Translations under genes and position numbers: made by a program | In this document: one piece after another, positions 8,359 to 18,644 of the stretch | Position numbering within the stretch: the first letter of the stretch is position 1 | How the letters are laid out: the number at the start of each line of letters is the position of its first letter | The notes under the pieces: generated by a model | Seen by the model: the letters and a program-made list of their open reading frames with translations, nothing else | Told to the model about the DNA's origin: nothing | The model's database searches: none | NCBI RefSeq assembly: GCF_000264375.1 | Contig: NZ_AJXW01000043.1 | Coordinates: forward strand, 124,001 to 188,000 | Source of the DNA: Rhodanobacter thiooxydans LCS2 | Lineage (GTDB): Bacteria; Pseudomonadota; Gammaproteobacteria; Xanthomonadales; Rhodanobacteraceae | Direction: 5' to 3' | DNA: 64,000 nucleotides

Positions 8359-9566
8359 AACCTGAAATGATCAAACGTGCCTTGCTGATCACGCTGGCTT
8401 CGTTGGTGACACTCACCGGGTGCCATTCGTTCAAGAAGGAAAATGTCCAGCCGCCGACGGCGCTGGCCAAGGACTTCAAACCGACGGTGCAGGTTACCCG
8501 CCTGTGGCGCACCAGTGTGGGCGACGGTGCGGGCGCCAGCGGCGTGCGGCTGCGCCCGACCGTGGTCGACGGCGTGCTCTATGCCGCCAGCACGGACGGC
8601 AAGCTGGTGGCGCTTGATGCCGCCAGCGGCAAGAGCCTGTGGTCGAAGAGTTCGCGCACCCACGGCTGGTTCGGCTGGGGCGACAAGAAGCGCAAGGACG
8701 CCACGTACGCCGGCGGCCCGGCGGTGAGCGGCGATCTGCTTGCCGTCGGCACGCTGGACGGCCACGTCTACGCCGTGAATGCGAAGGACGGCAGCCCCCG
8801 CTGGGACGTGGCGGTGAGCAGCCAGGTGCTGGCCCCGCCGGTGATCGTCGGCGACATGGTCGTGGTGCGTACCGGCGATGGCCGCATCTACGCGCTGGAT
8901 GCCGCGACCGGCCAGCGCCGCTGGGTCTACGACCAGGGCACCGTGCCACTGCTCAGCCTGCGCGGCAACGGCCCGCTGCTGGCGGCCAACGGCGTGCTGT
9001 TCTTCGGCAGCGACGACGGCAAGCTGGTCGCCCTGCGCCAGGACAATGGTGCAAAACTGTGGGAACAGAAACTGGCCAGCGGCGAAGGCCGTACTGAAAT
9101 CGATCGCCTGAACGACGCCGATGGCGCGATCCTGCTGGATGGCAGCACGCTCTACGGCACCGCCTATCACGGCAACCTCGTGGCGGTCGACGGCCCCAGC
9201 GGCCGACCGTTGTGGGCGCACCCGTTTTCCAGCTTCGAGTCACCGGCGGTGAACGACCATGCGGTCTACGGTGTCAACGACGCCTCGGTGGTATGGGCAT
9301 TCGACAAGAATGGCGGCGCCGACATGTGGAAGAACGACGCGCTGAAGTACCGCTGGCTCACCGGCCCGGCCGTGCAGGGCAACTACGTCGTGGTCGGCGA
9401 CCTGGAAGGCTACGTGCATTGGTTGCAGACCGGCGACGGCGCGCTGGCCGCCCGCGAGCGGCTGTCGAAGAAGGCGATCCGCGCGCAGCCGCTGGTGGTG
9501 GGCGACACCGTGTACGTCGAGGACGTCGAGGGCCGCATCGGCGCCTACCGTCTGTCCGCGCACTGA
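8355..9566 (+). CDS. bamB: outer-membrane protein assembly lipoprotein BamB
   Basis: Beta-propeller lipoprotein of the BAM complex that inserts outer-membrane proteins. It has 403 residues with a lipoprotein signal ending LVTLTGC near residue 23, then PQQ-like repeats (DGKLVALDAASGKSLW, DGHVYAVNAKDGSPRW, DGRIYALDAATGQRRW). The start overlaps the yfgM stop (ATGA). An alternative ATG four codons later (MIKRALL) would leave the same mature protein. yfgM-bamB-der is a conserved cluster in Gammaproteobacteria. Confidence 0.96.
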   Translation: MKPEMIKRALLITLASLVTLTGCHSFKKENVQPPTALAKDFKPTVQVTRLWRTSVGDGAGASGVRLRPTVVDGVLYAASTDGKLVALDAASGKSLWSKSSRTHGWFGWGDKKRKDATYAGGPAVSGDLLAVGTLDGHVYAVNAKDGSPRWDVAVSSQVLAPPVIVGDMVVVRTGDGRIYALDAATGQRRWVYDQGTVPLLSLRGNGPLLAANGVLFFGSDDGKLVALRQDNGAKLWEQKLASGEGRTEIDRLNDADGAILLDGSTLYGTAYHGNLVAVDGPSGRPLWAHPFSSFESPAVNDHAVYGVNDASVVWAFDKNGGADMWKNDALKYRWLTGPAVQGNYVVVGDLEGYVHWLQTGDGALAARERLSKKAIRAQPLVVGDTVYVEDVEGRIGAYRLSAH

Positions 9567-9587
9567 TCGCCGGAAAAAGTACTTTCC

Positions 9588-10991
9588 ATGCTGCCCGTCG
9601 TTGCACTGGTTGGTCGTCCGAATGTCGGCAAGTCGACCCTTTTCAACGTGCTGACGCGCAGCCGTGACGCCCTGGTGGCCGACATGCCGGGCGTCACCCG
9701 TGATCGCCACTACGGCATCTGCCGCATCGGCGAGAGGCCATTCGTGGTGGTCGATACCGGCGGCCTGTCCGGCACCGAAGACGCCATGGACGTGCTGACC
9801 GCGAAGCAGGTGCGCCTGGCAATCGCGGAAGCGGATGTGCTGGTGTTCGTGGTCGACGCGCGCGACGGCCTGTTGCCGCAGGACGACGCGATCCTGGCCG
9901 AACTGCGGCGCAGCGGCAAACCGATCGTGGCGGTGGTCAACAAGACCGACGGCCTCGACGAGCAGGCCGTGATGGCCGAGTTTTTCGCCTTCGGCATCGG
10001 TGCCACCTTGCCGTTGTCGGCGGCGCACAACCGCGGCACCGACGATTTTCTGCGCGTGCTGTTGCCGCTGCTGCCGGCCGATCGGGAACCGGCCACGGAA
10101 ACCGGGGACGAGGACGGCAGCATCCGCGTGGCCATCGTCGGGCGTCCGAACGCCGGCAAGTCGACGCTGATCAACCGCCTGCTGGGCGAGGAGAGGCTGA
10201 TCGTCTCCGACGTCGCCGGCACCACCCGCGATCCGATCCGGGTACCACTCGAACGTGACGGCAAGCGCTACACGCTGATCGACACCGCCGGCATCCGGCG
10301 CAAGGCGCGGGTCGAGGAGGCGGTGGAGAAGTTCAGCGTCATCAAGACGCTGCAGTCGATCGCCGCCGCCCAGGTGGCGGTGGTGATGATCGATGCCCGC
10401 GAGAATCTCGCCGACCAGGATCTCACCCTGATCGGCTACGCGATTGACGAGGGCAGGGCGCTGGTCATCGCGATCAACAAGTGGGACGACATGGATGCGT
10501 ACCAGCGCGACGAATGCCGCCGCGCGCTGGATCGCCGGCTGGTATTCGTCGACTGGGCCAAGCAAGTGCAGATTTCCGCGCTGCATGGCTCGGGCCTGCG
10601 CGAGCTGATGCGTGCGGTGGTGCGCGCGCATGCGTCGGCGACCAGGGAACTGGTGTCCTCCGACCTTACCAAGGCGCTGGAAAAAGCCTACGAGAGCTAT
10701 CAGCCGCCGCTGGTGAACGGCCACGCGCCAAAGCTGCGCTTCGCGCATCCCGGGGGCACCAATCCGCCGACCATCGTCATCCACGGCAGCCGCACCAAGC
10801 ACATCGCACCGGCGTACCAGCGTTACCTCGAAAACTTCTTTCGCAAGCGCTACAAGCTGGAGGGTACGCCGATCCGGATCGTGTTCCGCGAAGGCGAGAA
10901 CCCGTACGCCGGACGCAAGAAGGTGCTGACCAAGGAACAGCAGCACAAGGCAAGGCGCCGGCGCAGCGAGCTGATCAAGCGCACGCGCTGA
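9588..10991 (+). CDS. der: ribosome-biogenesis GTPase Der (EngA)
   Basis: Double-GTPase needed for 50S maturation. It has 467 residues: a first G domain (GRPNVGKS at residues 8-15, DTGGLSG, NKTDG), a second G domain (GRPNAGKS near residue 185, [15 protein letters not shown]) and a C-terminal KH-like domain ending in a basic tail ([14 protein letters not shown]). Length and motifs are complete. It lies 21 nt after bamB and is probably cotranscribed with it. Confidence 0.98.
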   Translation: MLPVVALVGRPNVGKSTLFNVLTRSRDALVADMPGVTRDRHYGICRIGERPFVVVDTGGLSGTEDAMDVLTAKQVRLAIAEADVLVFVVDARDGLLPQDDAILAELRRSGKPIVAVVNKTDGLDEQAVMAEFFAFGIGATLPLSAAHNRGTDDFLRVLLPLLPADREPATETGDEDGSIRVAIVGRPNAGKSTLINRLLGEERLIVSDVAGTTRDPIRVPLERDGKRYTLIDTAGIRRKARVEEAVEKFSVIKTLQSIAAAQVAVVMIDARENLADQDLTLIGYAIDEGRALVIAINKWDDMDAYQRDECRRALDRRLVFVDWAKQVQISALHGSGLRELMRAVVRAHASATRELVSSDLTKALEKAYESYQPPLVNGHAPKLRFAHPGGTNPPTIVIHGSRTKHIAPAYQRYLENFFRKRYKLEGTPIRIVFREGENPYAGRKKVLTKEQQHKARRRRSELIKRTR

Positions 10992-11079
10992 GCCTGTTCG
11001 CGACTTCCGGATGCAGGCGCGGTTTGTGTGCATCGGGTGCAGCCCGGATAATGGCGAATCCCGCAGCCAGGCCTTTCCC

Positions 11080-11949
11080 ATGAACGCACGCATCCTCGAC
11101 GGCAAGCGCATCGCACAGGAACTGCTGGAGCGTGTCGGTGTGCGCGTCGCCGCCAGGGTGGCGCAGGGGCTTCCCGCACCGGGGCTGGCAGTGGTGCTGG
11201 TGGGCAACGATGCGGCATCGGCGGTCTACGTGCGCAACAAGCGCAAGGCCTGCCAGCAGGTGGGCTTCCGTTCGTTCGGCTACGACCTGCCGGCCAGCAC
11301 CAGCCAGGAAGCACTGTTCGCCCTGATCGACCGGCTCAACGCCGACCCGGACGTGCACGGCATCCTGGTGCAGTCGCCGCTGCCGGCACATATCGACGAG
11401 GACGCATTGGTCGACCGCATCGACCCCAACAAGGACGTCGACGGCTTCCAGGCGATCAACGTGGGGCGGCTGGCCTTGCGCCGTTTCGGCCTGCGCCCAT
11501 GCACGCCGAAGGGCGTGATGACCCTGCTCGGCCACACCGATCGCCCGGTGCGCGGCCAGCACGCGGTGGTGATCGGCGTGTCCAACCACGTCGGCCGCCC
11601 GCTGGTGCTGGAGCTGCTGATCGCCGGCTGCACCACCACCTGCTGCCACAAGTTCACCCGCGACCTGGAATGCCACGTGCGCCAGGCCGACATCATGATC
11701 GTCGCTGCCGGCAAGCCGGGGCTGGTGAAGGGCGAGTGGATCAAGCCCGGCGCGGTAGTGATCGACGTGGGCATCAACCGGCTCGACGACGGCCGCCTGG
11801 TTGGCGACGTGGAATTCGCCCCGGCCGCCGAGCGCGCCAGCTGGATCACCCCGGTACCCGGCGGCGTCGGCCCGATGACGGTGGCCACGCTGATGGAGAA
11901 CACGCTGGAAGCCGCCGAGGCGCAAGCCACACTGCGCCGGGTGGCTTGA
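11080..11949 (+). CDS. folD: methylene-THF dehydrogenase / methenyl-THF cyclohydrolase
   Basis: Bifunctional one-carbon enzyme that makes 10-formyl-THF from 5,10-methylene-THF. It has 289 residues with [13 protein letters not shown] (catalytic Lys region), VQSPLP and PKGVM, and the NADP loop [12 protein letters not shown] followed by [11 protein letters not shown]. The ATG at 11080 ([13 protein letters not shown]) is chosen over an upstream in-frame ATG at 11011 because homologues start here. It precedes guaB and guaA, so the block serves purine synthesis. Confidence 0.96.
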   Translation: MNARILDGKRIAQELLERVGVRVAARVAQGLPAPGLAVVLVGNDAASAVYVRNKRKACQQVGFRSFGYDLPASTSQEALFALIDRLNADPDVHGILVQSPLPAHIDEDALVDRIDPNKDVDGFQAINVGRLALRRFGLRPCTPKGVMTLLGHTDRPVRGQHAVVIGVSNHVGRPLVLELLIAGCTTTCCHKFTRDLECHVRQADIMIVAAGKPGLVKGEWIKPGAVVIDVGINRLDDGRLVGDVEFAPAAERASWITPVPGGVGPMTVATLMENTLEAAEAQATLRRVA

Positions 11950-12004
11950 CCTGCGGCTGCCGCCGAATTCAGCCGCCGTCTGGCGAGCATGCCGGCAGGG
12001 CGCG

Positions 12005-13494
<1,490 letters not shown>

Positions 13495-13542
13495 TGATCG
13501 GAGCCGGGAATCATGTCGGAATCCGGGCTTCCAAACCTTAGT

Positions 13543-13574
13543 GGCGTCATTCCCGCGTTCGCGGGAATGACGCC
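13543..13574. repeat. REP-like hairpin between guaB and guaA
   Basis: A perfect 14-bp inverted repeat, GGCGTCATTCCCGC with its complement GCGGGAATGACGCC, surrounds a 4-nt loop. It shares the CGTCATTCC arm with the element at 719-800. It lies 48 nt after guaB and 34 nt before the guaA start. It may set the guaB:guaA mRNA ratio (inference). Confidence 0.75.
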
Positions 13575-13607
13575 GTAGTTGTTTTGTACATCCCAAGAGT
13601 CCGAAAG

Positions 13608-15185
<1,578 letters not shown>

Positions 15186-15217
15186 GCAAATCAATCGGTT
15201 ACGTGCAGGACGAGGAG

Positions 15218-15240
15218 GCCGGCGATATGCCGGCTTTCTC
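15218..15240 (+). terminator. possible intrinsic terminator after guaA
   Basis: Inverted repeat GCCGGC-GATAT-GCCGGC followed by TTTCTC, 33 nt after the guaA stop. The stem is GC-rich but the T-tract is short and broken, so termination may be weak. Confidence 0.45.
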
Positions 15241-15264
15241 ATATGATGATCGCAGTGCCATGAA

Positions 15265-15753
15265 ATGACTGAAGAAACGCCCCCAGGTTCAAGTGAATTC
15301 TCGGCTGCCGACGAGCAGTTCATGCGCCGGGCGCTGCAACTGGCGGCACACGCCCGCGATGCCGAGAACGAGGTGCCGGTGGGTGCCGTGCTGGTGCAGG
15401 GTGGGGAAATTGTCGGGCTAGGCTGGAACCGCAACATCACCCTGCATGATCCGACCGCCCACGCCGAGATCATGGCCATGCGCGCCGCCGGCGAGAAAGT
15501 GGCCAACCATCGCCTGTCCGGTACCACGCTGTACGTCACGCTGGAGCCGTGCTCGATGTGCGCGATGGCCATGATCCACGCCCGCCTCGGCCGCGTGGTC
15601 TACGCCGCCGCCGACCCCAAGACCGGCGCGGCCGGCAGCATGTTCGACACCCTGGTGGACGCGCGCCACAACCATCGCATTGAGGTGGCTGGAGGCCTGC
15701 TGGCCGAGGAATCCGCCGCGATGCTGCGCGAGTTTTTCCGCGCCCGACGTTGA
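15265..15753 (+). CDS. tadA: tRNA-specific adenosine deaminase
   Basis: Deaminates A34 to inosine in tRNA-Arg(ACG). It has 162 residues with the zinc and proton-shuttle motif H66-A-E68 (PTAHAEIMAMRAA) and PC-xx-C at Cys96 and Cys99 (LEPCSMCAMAM), the TadA signature. It is close to guaA on the same strand behind a possible terminator. The ATG at 15265 gives a normal N-terminus. Confidence 0.97.
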   Translation: MTEETPPGSSEFSAADEQFMRRALQLAAHARDAENEVPVGAVLVQGGEIVGLGWNRNITLHDPTAHAEIMAMRAAGEKVANHRLSGTTLYVTLEPCSMCAMAMIHARLGRVVYAAADPKTGAAGSMFDTLVDARHNHRIEVAGGLLAEESAAMLREFFRARR

Positions 15754-15756
15754 GGC

Positions 15757-16284
15757 TCAGTTGCCGCCGGAAGGGATGTCGGTCGTCGCCAGGGTGCCGC
15801 CGGCGGGGCCATCTGCCCTGCTGCCCAGCAATTGCAGGTGCAACCCCCAGGGCGACACGAAATCCAGCGCGAGCCGACCGGCCAGGGGGCCGGAAGTCAG
15901 CCGATGCGGCGCGCCGCTGACGTCGACGCCCTGGTGGCGCAGCCATTGACCGTCGTGTACCAGGTCGTCCGTCACGAATCGCACCGTCTGGCCTGCCTGT
16001 TCCGGGGCAGGGGCGACGTTCCGCTGATCGAACAATTCGACGATCGAACCTGTGTCACAGATCAGCAGGCGCGATGGCCGCAAGCTGTCGTTGACGGCTC
16101 TGCCGGCAGTCGACTCGATCGGGCGACAATCCAGCACGCCGGTAAAAAAGGCCACGGCTTGTGGCAGGTCCGGCACACCGACCCTGGCGTAGTCGTCGCC
16201 ATACAACGTGGCCGCACCCGCAGGCAGCGCGCCGACCATTATGCCGAGCACAAGAAACAGCCGCCAAAATAGTGATTTGCCCAT
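15757..16284 (-). CDS. secreted VOC (glyoxalase-fold) family protein
   Basis: A 175-residue protein with a clear Sec signal (MGKSLFWRLFLVLGIMVGALPAGAA) followed by one VOC/glyoxalase-like domain (YARVGVPDLPQAVAFFTGVLDC, then GSIVELFDQ and WGLHLQLLG). The VOC superfamily covers dioxygenases, isomerases and resistance proteins; the substrate here is unknown, and export is unusual for the fold. The ATG at 16284 is chosen for the signal peptide. It converges with tadA with only 3 nt between the stops. Confidence 0.75.
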   Translation of the reverse strand: MGKSLFWRLFLVLGIMVGALPAGAATLYGDDYARVGVPDLPQAVAFFTGVLDCRPIESTAGRAVNDSLRPSRLLICDTGSIVELFDQRNVAPAPEQAGQTVRFVTDDLVHDGQWLRHQGVDVSGAPHRLTSGPLAGRLALDFVSPWGLHLQLLGSRADGPAGGTLATTDIPSGGN

Positions 16285-16477
16285 GATCCGACGTCTCGAT
16301 GCGCTACTGCGCAACGATATGGCGCCGGCCGCAGCCGATGAAACGCCCCGCAGGCGATCGGCGAGTTTCCGTGGATGGACAATCCGCTGAGCACGGCATC
16401 GTTCCAGTGCGGAAACGGTGCGATCCCGCTCGGATCATTGATCCATCATCCAGAGACCCCGATTCTTGCGGCTGTCC

Positions 16478-16498
16478 GCACGATCCCACGGATCGTGC
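16478..16498. other. perfect 9-bp inverted repeat
   Basis: GCACGATCC and GGATCGTGC face each other across CAC, in the 454-nt gap between the VOC and outer-membrane-protein genes and 32 nt before a small ORF. It could be an operator or an RNA hairpin; no T-tract follows. Apart from that ORF I see nothing else in the gap. Confidence 0.4.
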
Positions 16499-16529
16499 CG
16501 ATCCATCCACCTTGTGAGGAACCCCGGAA

Positions 16530-16712
16530 ATGAAGATTAGCTTCAGCCGCCAGCCGCTCCATCTGCGACGCCGGTTCAGCCAGTCGGACGCCACTGCGCG
16601 CAGCGTTCCCGCCGGGAACGCCGCCGTCGGCACCAACCTGCGTCCCGAGGACGGCTACGACTGGTTGCGCCGGATCAAACCGATCCGCGCGGCGCAGCGG
16701 GCGGGGCGGTAG
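16530..16712 (+). CDS. small basic ORF, uncertain
   Basis: A possible 60-residue basic protein (RQPLHLRRRFSQSD, then LRPEDGYDWLRRIKPIRAAQ). A Shine-Dalgarno-like TGAGGAA lies about 11 nt before the ATG. No domain is recognised. It converges with the outer-membrane-protein gene. It may be a genuine small gene or chance. Confidence 0.3.
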   Translation: MKISFSRQPLHLRRRFSQSDATARSVPAGNAAVGTNLRPEDGYDWLRRIKPIRAAQRAGR

Positions 16713-16738
16713 CCTGCTGCTTCACCGCTGCCCAGCGC

Positions 16739-17488
16739 TCAAAAGAACTCATACTCCACCTGCGCCAGCAAGGTGCGCTGCGGAGCAGCGGAATTGATGC
16801 CCAGCAGCAGGCCGACGCGGTATTCGACATTGCCACGCGTGCCCGGCACATGCCATTCACCGGTGACCACGGGACCTGCCTGATAGGAGTCGTCATCGGG
16901 CCGGCCATACGCCTCGATGCCGGGCCGGAAAGCGGGAGTCAGCGCATAGGTGCCTGCATAGCTATAGCGGAATTCGGTGTGGTGCGATGCGCCGCCGCCA
17001 ATCTGGCGTTCCCAGATCAAGTTGACGCGATGATCGAAACGGCCAGCGGTCTTCTCGATCAGTGGACCAAACTCGAGCTCGCCAGGGCCGCTACCCTTGG
17101 GGTGACCGTAGGAGGCGAGCAGGCCGAAGTCGGCCCAATAGCGCCCCGGCTCGGTGAACTGGAACGTGTTCTCGAACTCGTAGCCCACCAGCTTTCCCCG
17201 CCCGCCTGGCTCCTTCTCGTACTCGGCCACGTAGAGCTCGGGTTTCCACCAACTGGTGAATGCGTGCGCAATTGAGAGTTCGGCCGCGCGCTCGCCGTTG
17301 ATATCCGCGCGGCCGTCGCTGTAGCCGTAGCCGCGCAGTTCGAACTCGGTCTGGGTGGCAATCACGTGCGGCGAATAGACGATGAAGTCATCCGCGTGTA
17401 CCAGACCGGCGCCTGCGATCAGGGCGAGGCCGAGGCCCGCGGGGATAACGCGCCGGGTGCGCCGGGGAAACGAGCGGTTCGCTTGCAT
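16739..17488 (-). CDS. predicted outer-membrane beta-barrel protein
   Basis: A 249-residue exported protein (signal ALIAGAGLVHADD) rich in alternating aromatic strands (GRYWADFGLLASYGH, HHTEFRYSYAGTYAL) and ending LLAQVEYEFF with a C-terminal Phe, the outer-membrane barrel signature. It lies 133 nt downstream of the cupredoxin gene and probably shared its Fur-type promoter before the transposon separated them, so expression may now be altered. A role in iron or other metal handling is inferred only from position. The ATG at 17488 gives the best signal peptide. Confidence 0.7.
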   Translation of the reverse strand: MQANRSFPRRTRRVIPAGLGLALIAGAGLVHADDFIVYSPHVIATQTEFELRGYGYSDGRADINGERAAELSIAHAFTSWWKPELYVAEYEKEPGGRGKLVGYEFENTFQFTEPGRYWADFGLLASYGHPKGSGPGELEFGPLIEKTAGRFDHRVNLIWERQIGGGASHHTEFRYSYAGTYALTPAFRPGIEAYGRPDDDSYQAGPVVTGEWHVPGTRGNVEYRVGLLLGINSAAPQRTLLAQVEYEFF

Positions 17489-17621
17489 GGGAAGTCCTTG
17501 GGAATATCGAGCCACGCAGTCCTCCTGCCGTCGGGCTGGCGCCGACGGCGAATGCGCAGTCGAAACGGATGGGAAGGGATCAATGCCTGGGGCAGCAGTA
17601 AGCCGGGCATGGAGCTAGCGG

Positions 17622-17930
17622 TTATTCCACGATCAGGCGCCCCTGGGCCGTGTCCTGGTGGAAGTCGCCAAAAAAGGCATAGGTGCCGGCACGTAATGGG
17701 CCGACGTAAACCGTGGCACTGCCGTTGGGCAGCACCAGTTTTTCGCGGTTGAAATCCGTGCTCTCGAATTCCTCGGGCGTCGGATCCTGGTTGTTCACCA
17801 CGATGCGCACCTTGGTATTGGCCGGCATCCTGATCTCGCTCGGTTGATAGCGATGGTTCTTGATGACCAGCGTGTATTCCGGCGGTTCGCTTGCCGCCAC
17901 ATTCCCGGCAGCCAGCAGCAGGGCGGTCCC
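17622..17930 (-). pseudogene. FtrB-like cupredoxin gene, 3' fragment cut by transposon
   Basis: Encodes the mature part of a periplasmic cupredoxin-fold protein (EYTLVIKNHRYQPSEI, then PTPEEFESTDFNREK and GTYAFFGDFHQDTAQG), resembling the cupredoxin (FtrB) partner of FTR1-type iron uptake. Its first ten codons are missing here: the frame runs into the left inverted repeat at 17931. Joining this fragment to 28187-28215 and counting the duplicated GTCCC once restores a perfect signal peptide (MNRFLMLIGTALLLAAGN). A TTG-started reading from inside the repeat is open but gives no signal peptide, so the gene is judged inactivated. Confidence 0.88.
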
Positions 17931-17978
17931 GGGATTGAGCCGAGATACGTGTAATTTTGACAACTAGAATCGAAATTC
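17931..17978 (+). repeat. left terminal inverted repeat (IRL)
   Basis: Begins GGGATTGAGCCGAGATACG and aligns over 48 bp with the inverted right end. The segment TTGAGCCGAGATACG and the following TGTAATTTTGA are identical. Length and GGG start fit the Tn4651 group (46-bp repeats in Tn4651). Confidence 0.92.
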
Positions 17979-17996
17979 CACCGTCGAAGCAACGAG

Positions 17997-18518
17997 TTAG
18001 CCGTTTTTCTTGGCCGCGCGAGCCCGTAGGTCGGCGGGCGTCACCCGAGGCAACGCGATGAAGTTCCGTTCCGGCATGACCTCGTAGTCCTCTTGGAACG
18101 GCAGGTAAAGCTCGACGACCCACTCCCCTTCCTCCTGCCGCCCTGCAAAGGGATGGAGGATTTCCCCGTCCGGCCGACACCGGTCGAAGCGCAACACGCC
18201 CGAGTGTGGGTAAGGCTGAGCGTGCCGCGCCTCCAGCATGCGCGTCACGACCGCTGAGGGATAACCCGGGTGTGTCATCGTCTGGTGGTCTTTCAAAGCG
18301 GCTGACACTGCATCGGCATTTGTCAGGTGGCAGTGCGCGATCTCGTGCTCATCGAACACGACTTCTTTGGCGATGTACGGCGGCCCTTGGTACCAGTTGG
18401 GGTCCCGCCGATCGATCTGGATGGCCAAGACGGTCCGGGTGCCCACATCGGTGCACCGCCACCGGAACCCAGCGCTGGCCACGAATTCCAGGCCAATATG
18501 AAAATCCGAGAGCTCCAC
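17997..18518 (-). CDS. transposon-borne protein of unknown function
   Basis: A 173-residue soluble protein with no signal and no recognised domain. Visible features are FDEHEIAHCHLTNADAVSAA and a Glu-rich C-terminal segment (EEGEWVVELYLPFQEDYEV). It lies between the left inverted repeat and tnpA on the same strand as tnpA. It could be an accessory, immunity or fitness gene of the element; nothing in the sequence decides. The ATG at 18518 is preceded by GGAGGTACC, a good ribosome-binding site. Confidence 0.7.
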   Translation of the reverse strand: MELSDFHIGLEFVASAGFRWRCTDVGTRTVLAIQIDRRDPNWYQGPPYIAKEVVFDEHEIAHCHLTNADAVSAALKDHQTMTHPGYPSAVVTRMLEARHAQPYPHSGVLRFDRCRPDGEILHPFAGRQEEGEWVVELYLPFQEDYEVMPERNFIALPRVTPADLRARAAKKNG

Positions 18519-18644
18519 GGTACCTCCTGCCGCGCCGCCGCCACGCCGCTTGAAGCATAGCGAGCACGGGTCTCATGGGTTGAACGGCCACCGGCCAAGA
18601 TGGGTTGCGCAGAATCACCACCCCTCGCCCTTCGTCATGGACGC

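Noticed and set aside
17622-17963. Reading the cupredoxin fragment as an intact gene from a TTG inside the inverted repeat
   Set aside because: It gives no signal peptide for a periplasmic protein, and the true 5' end is found beyond the right end of the transposon.
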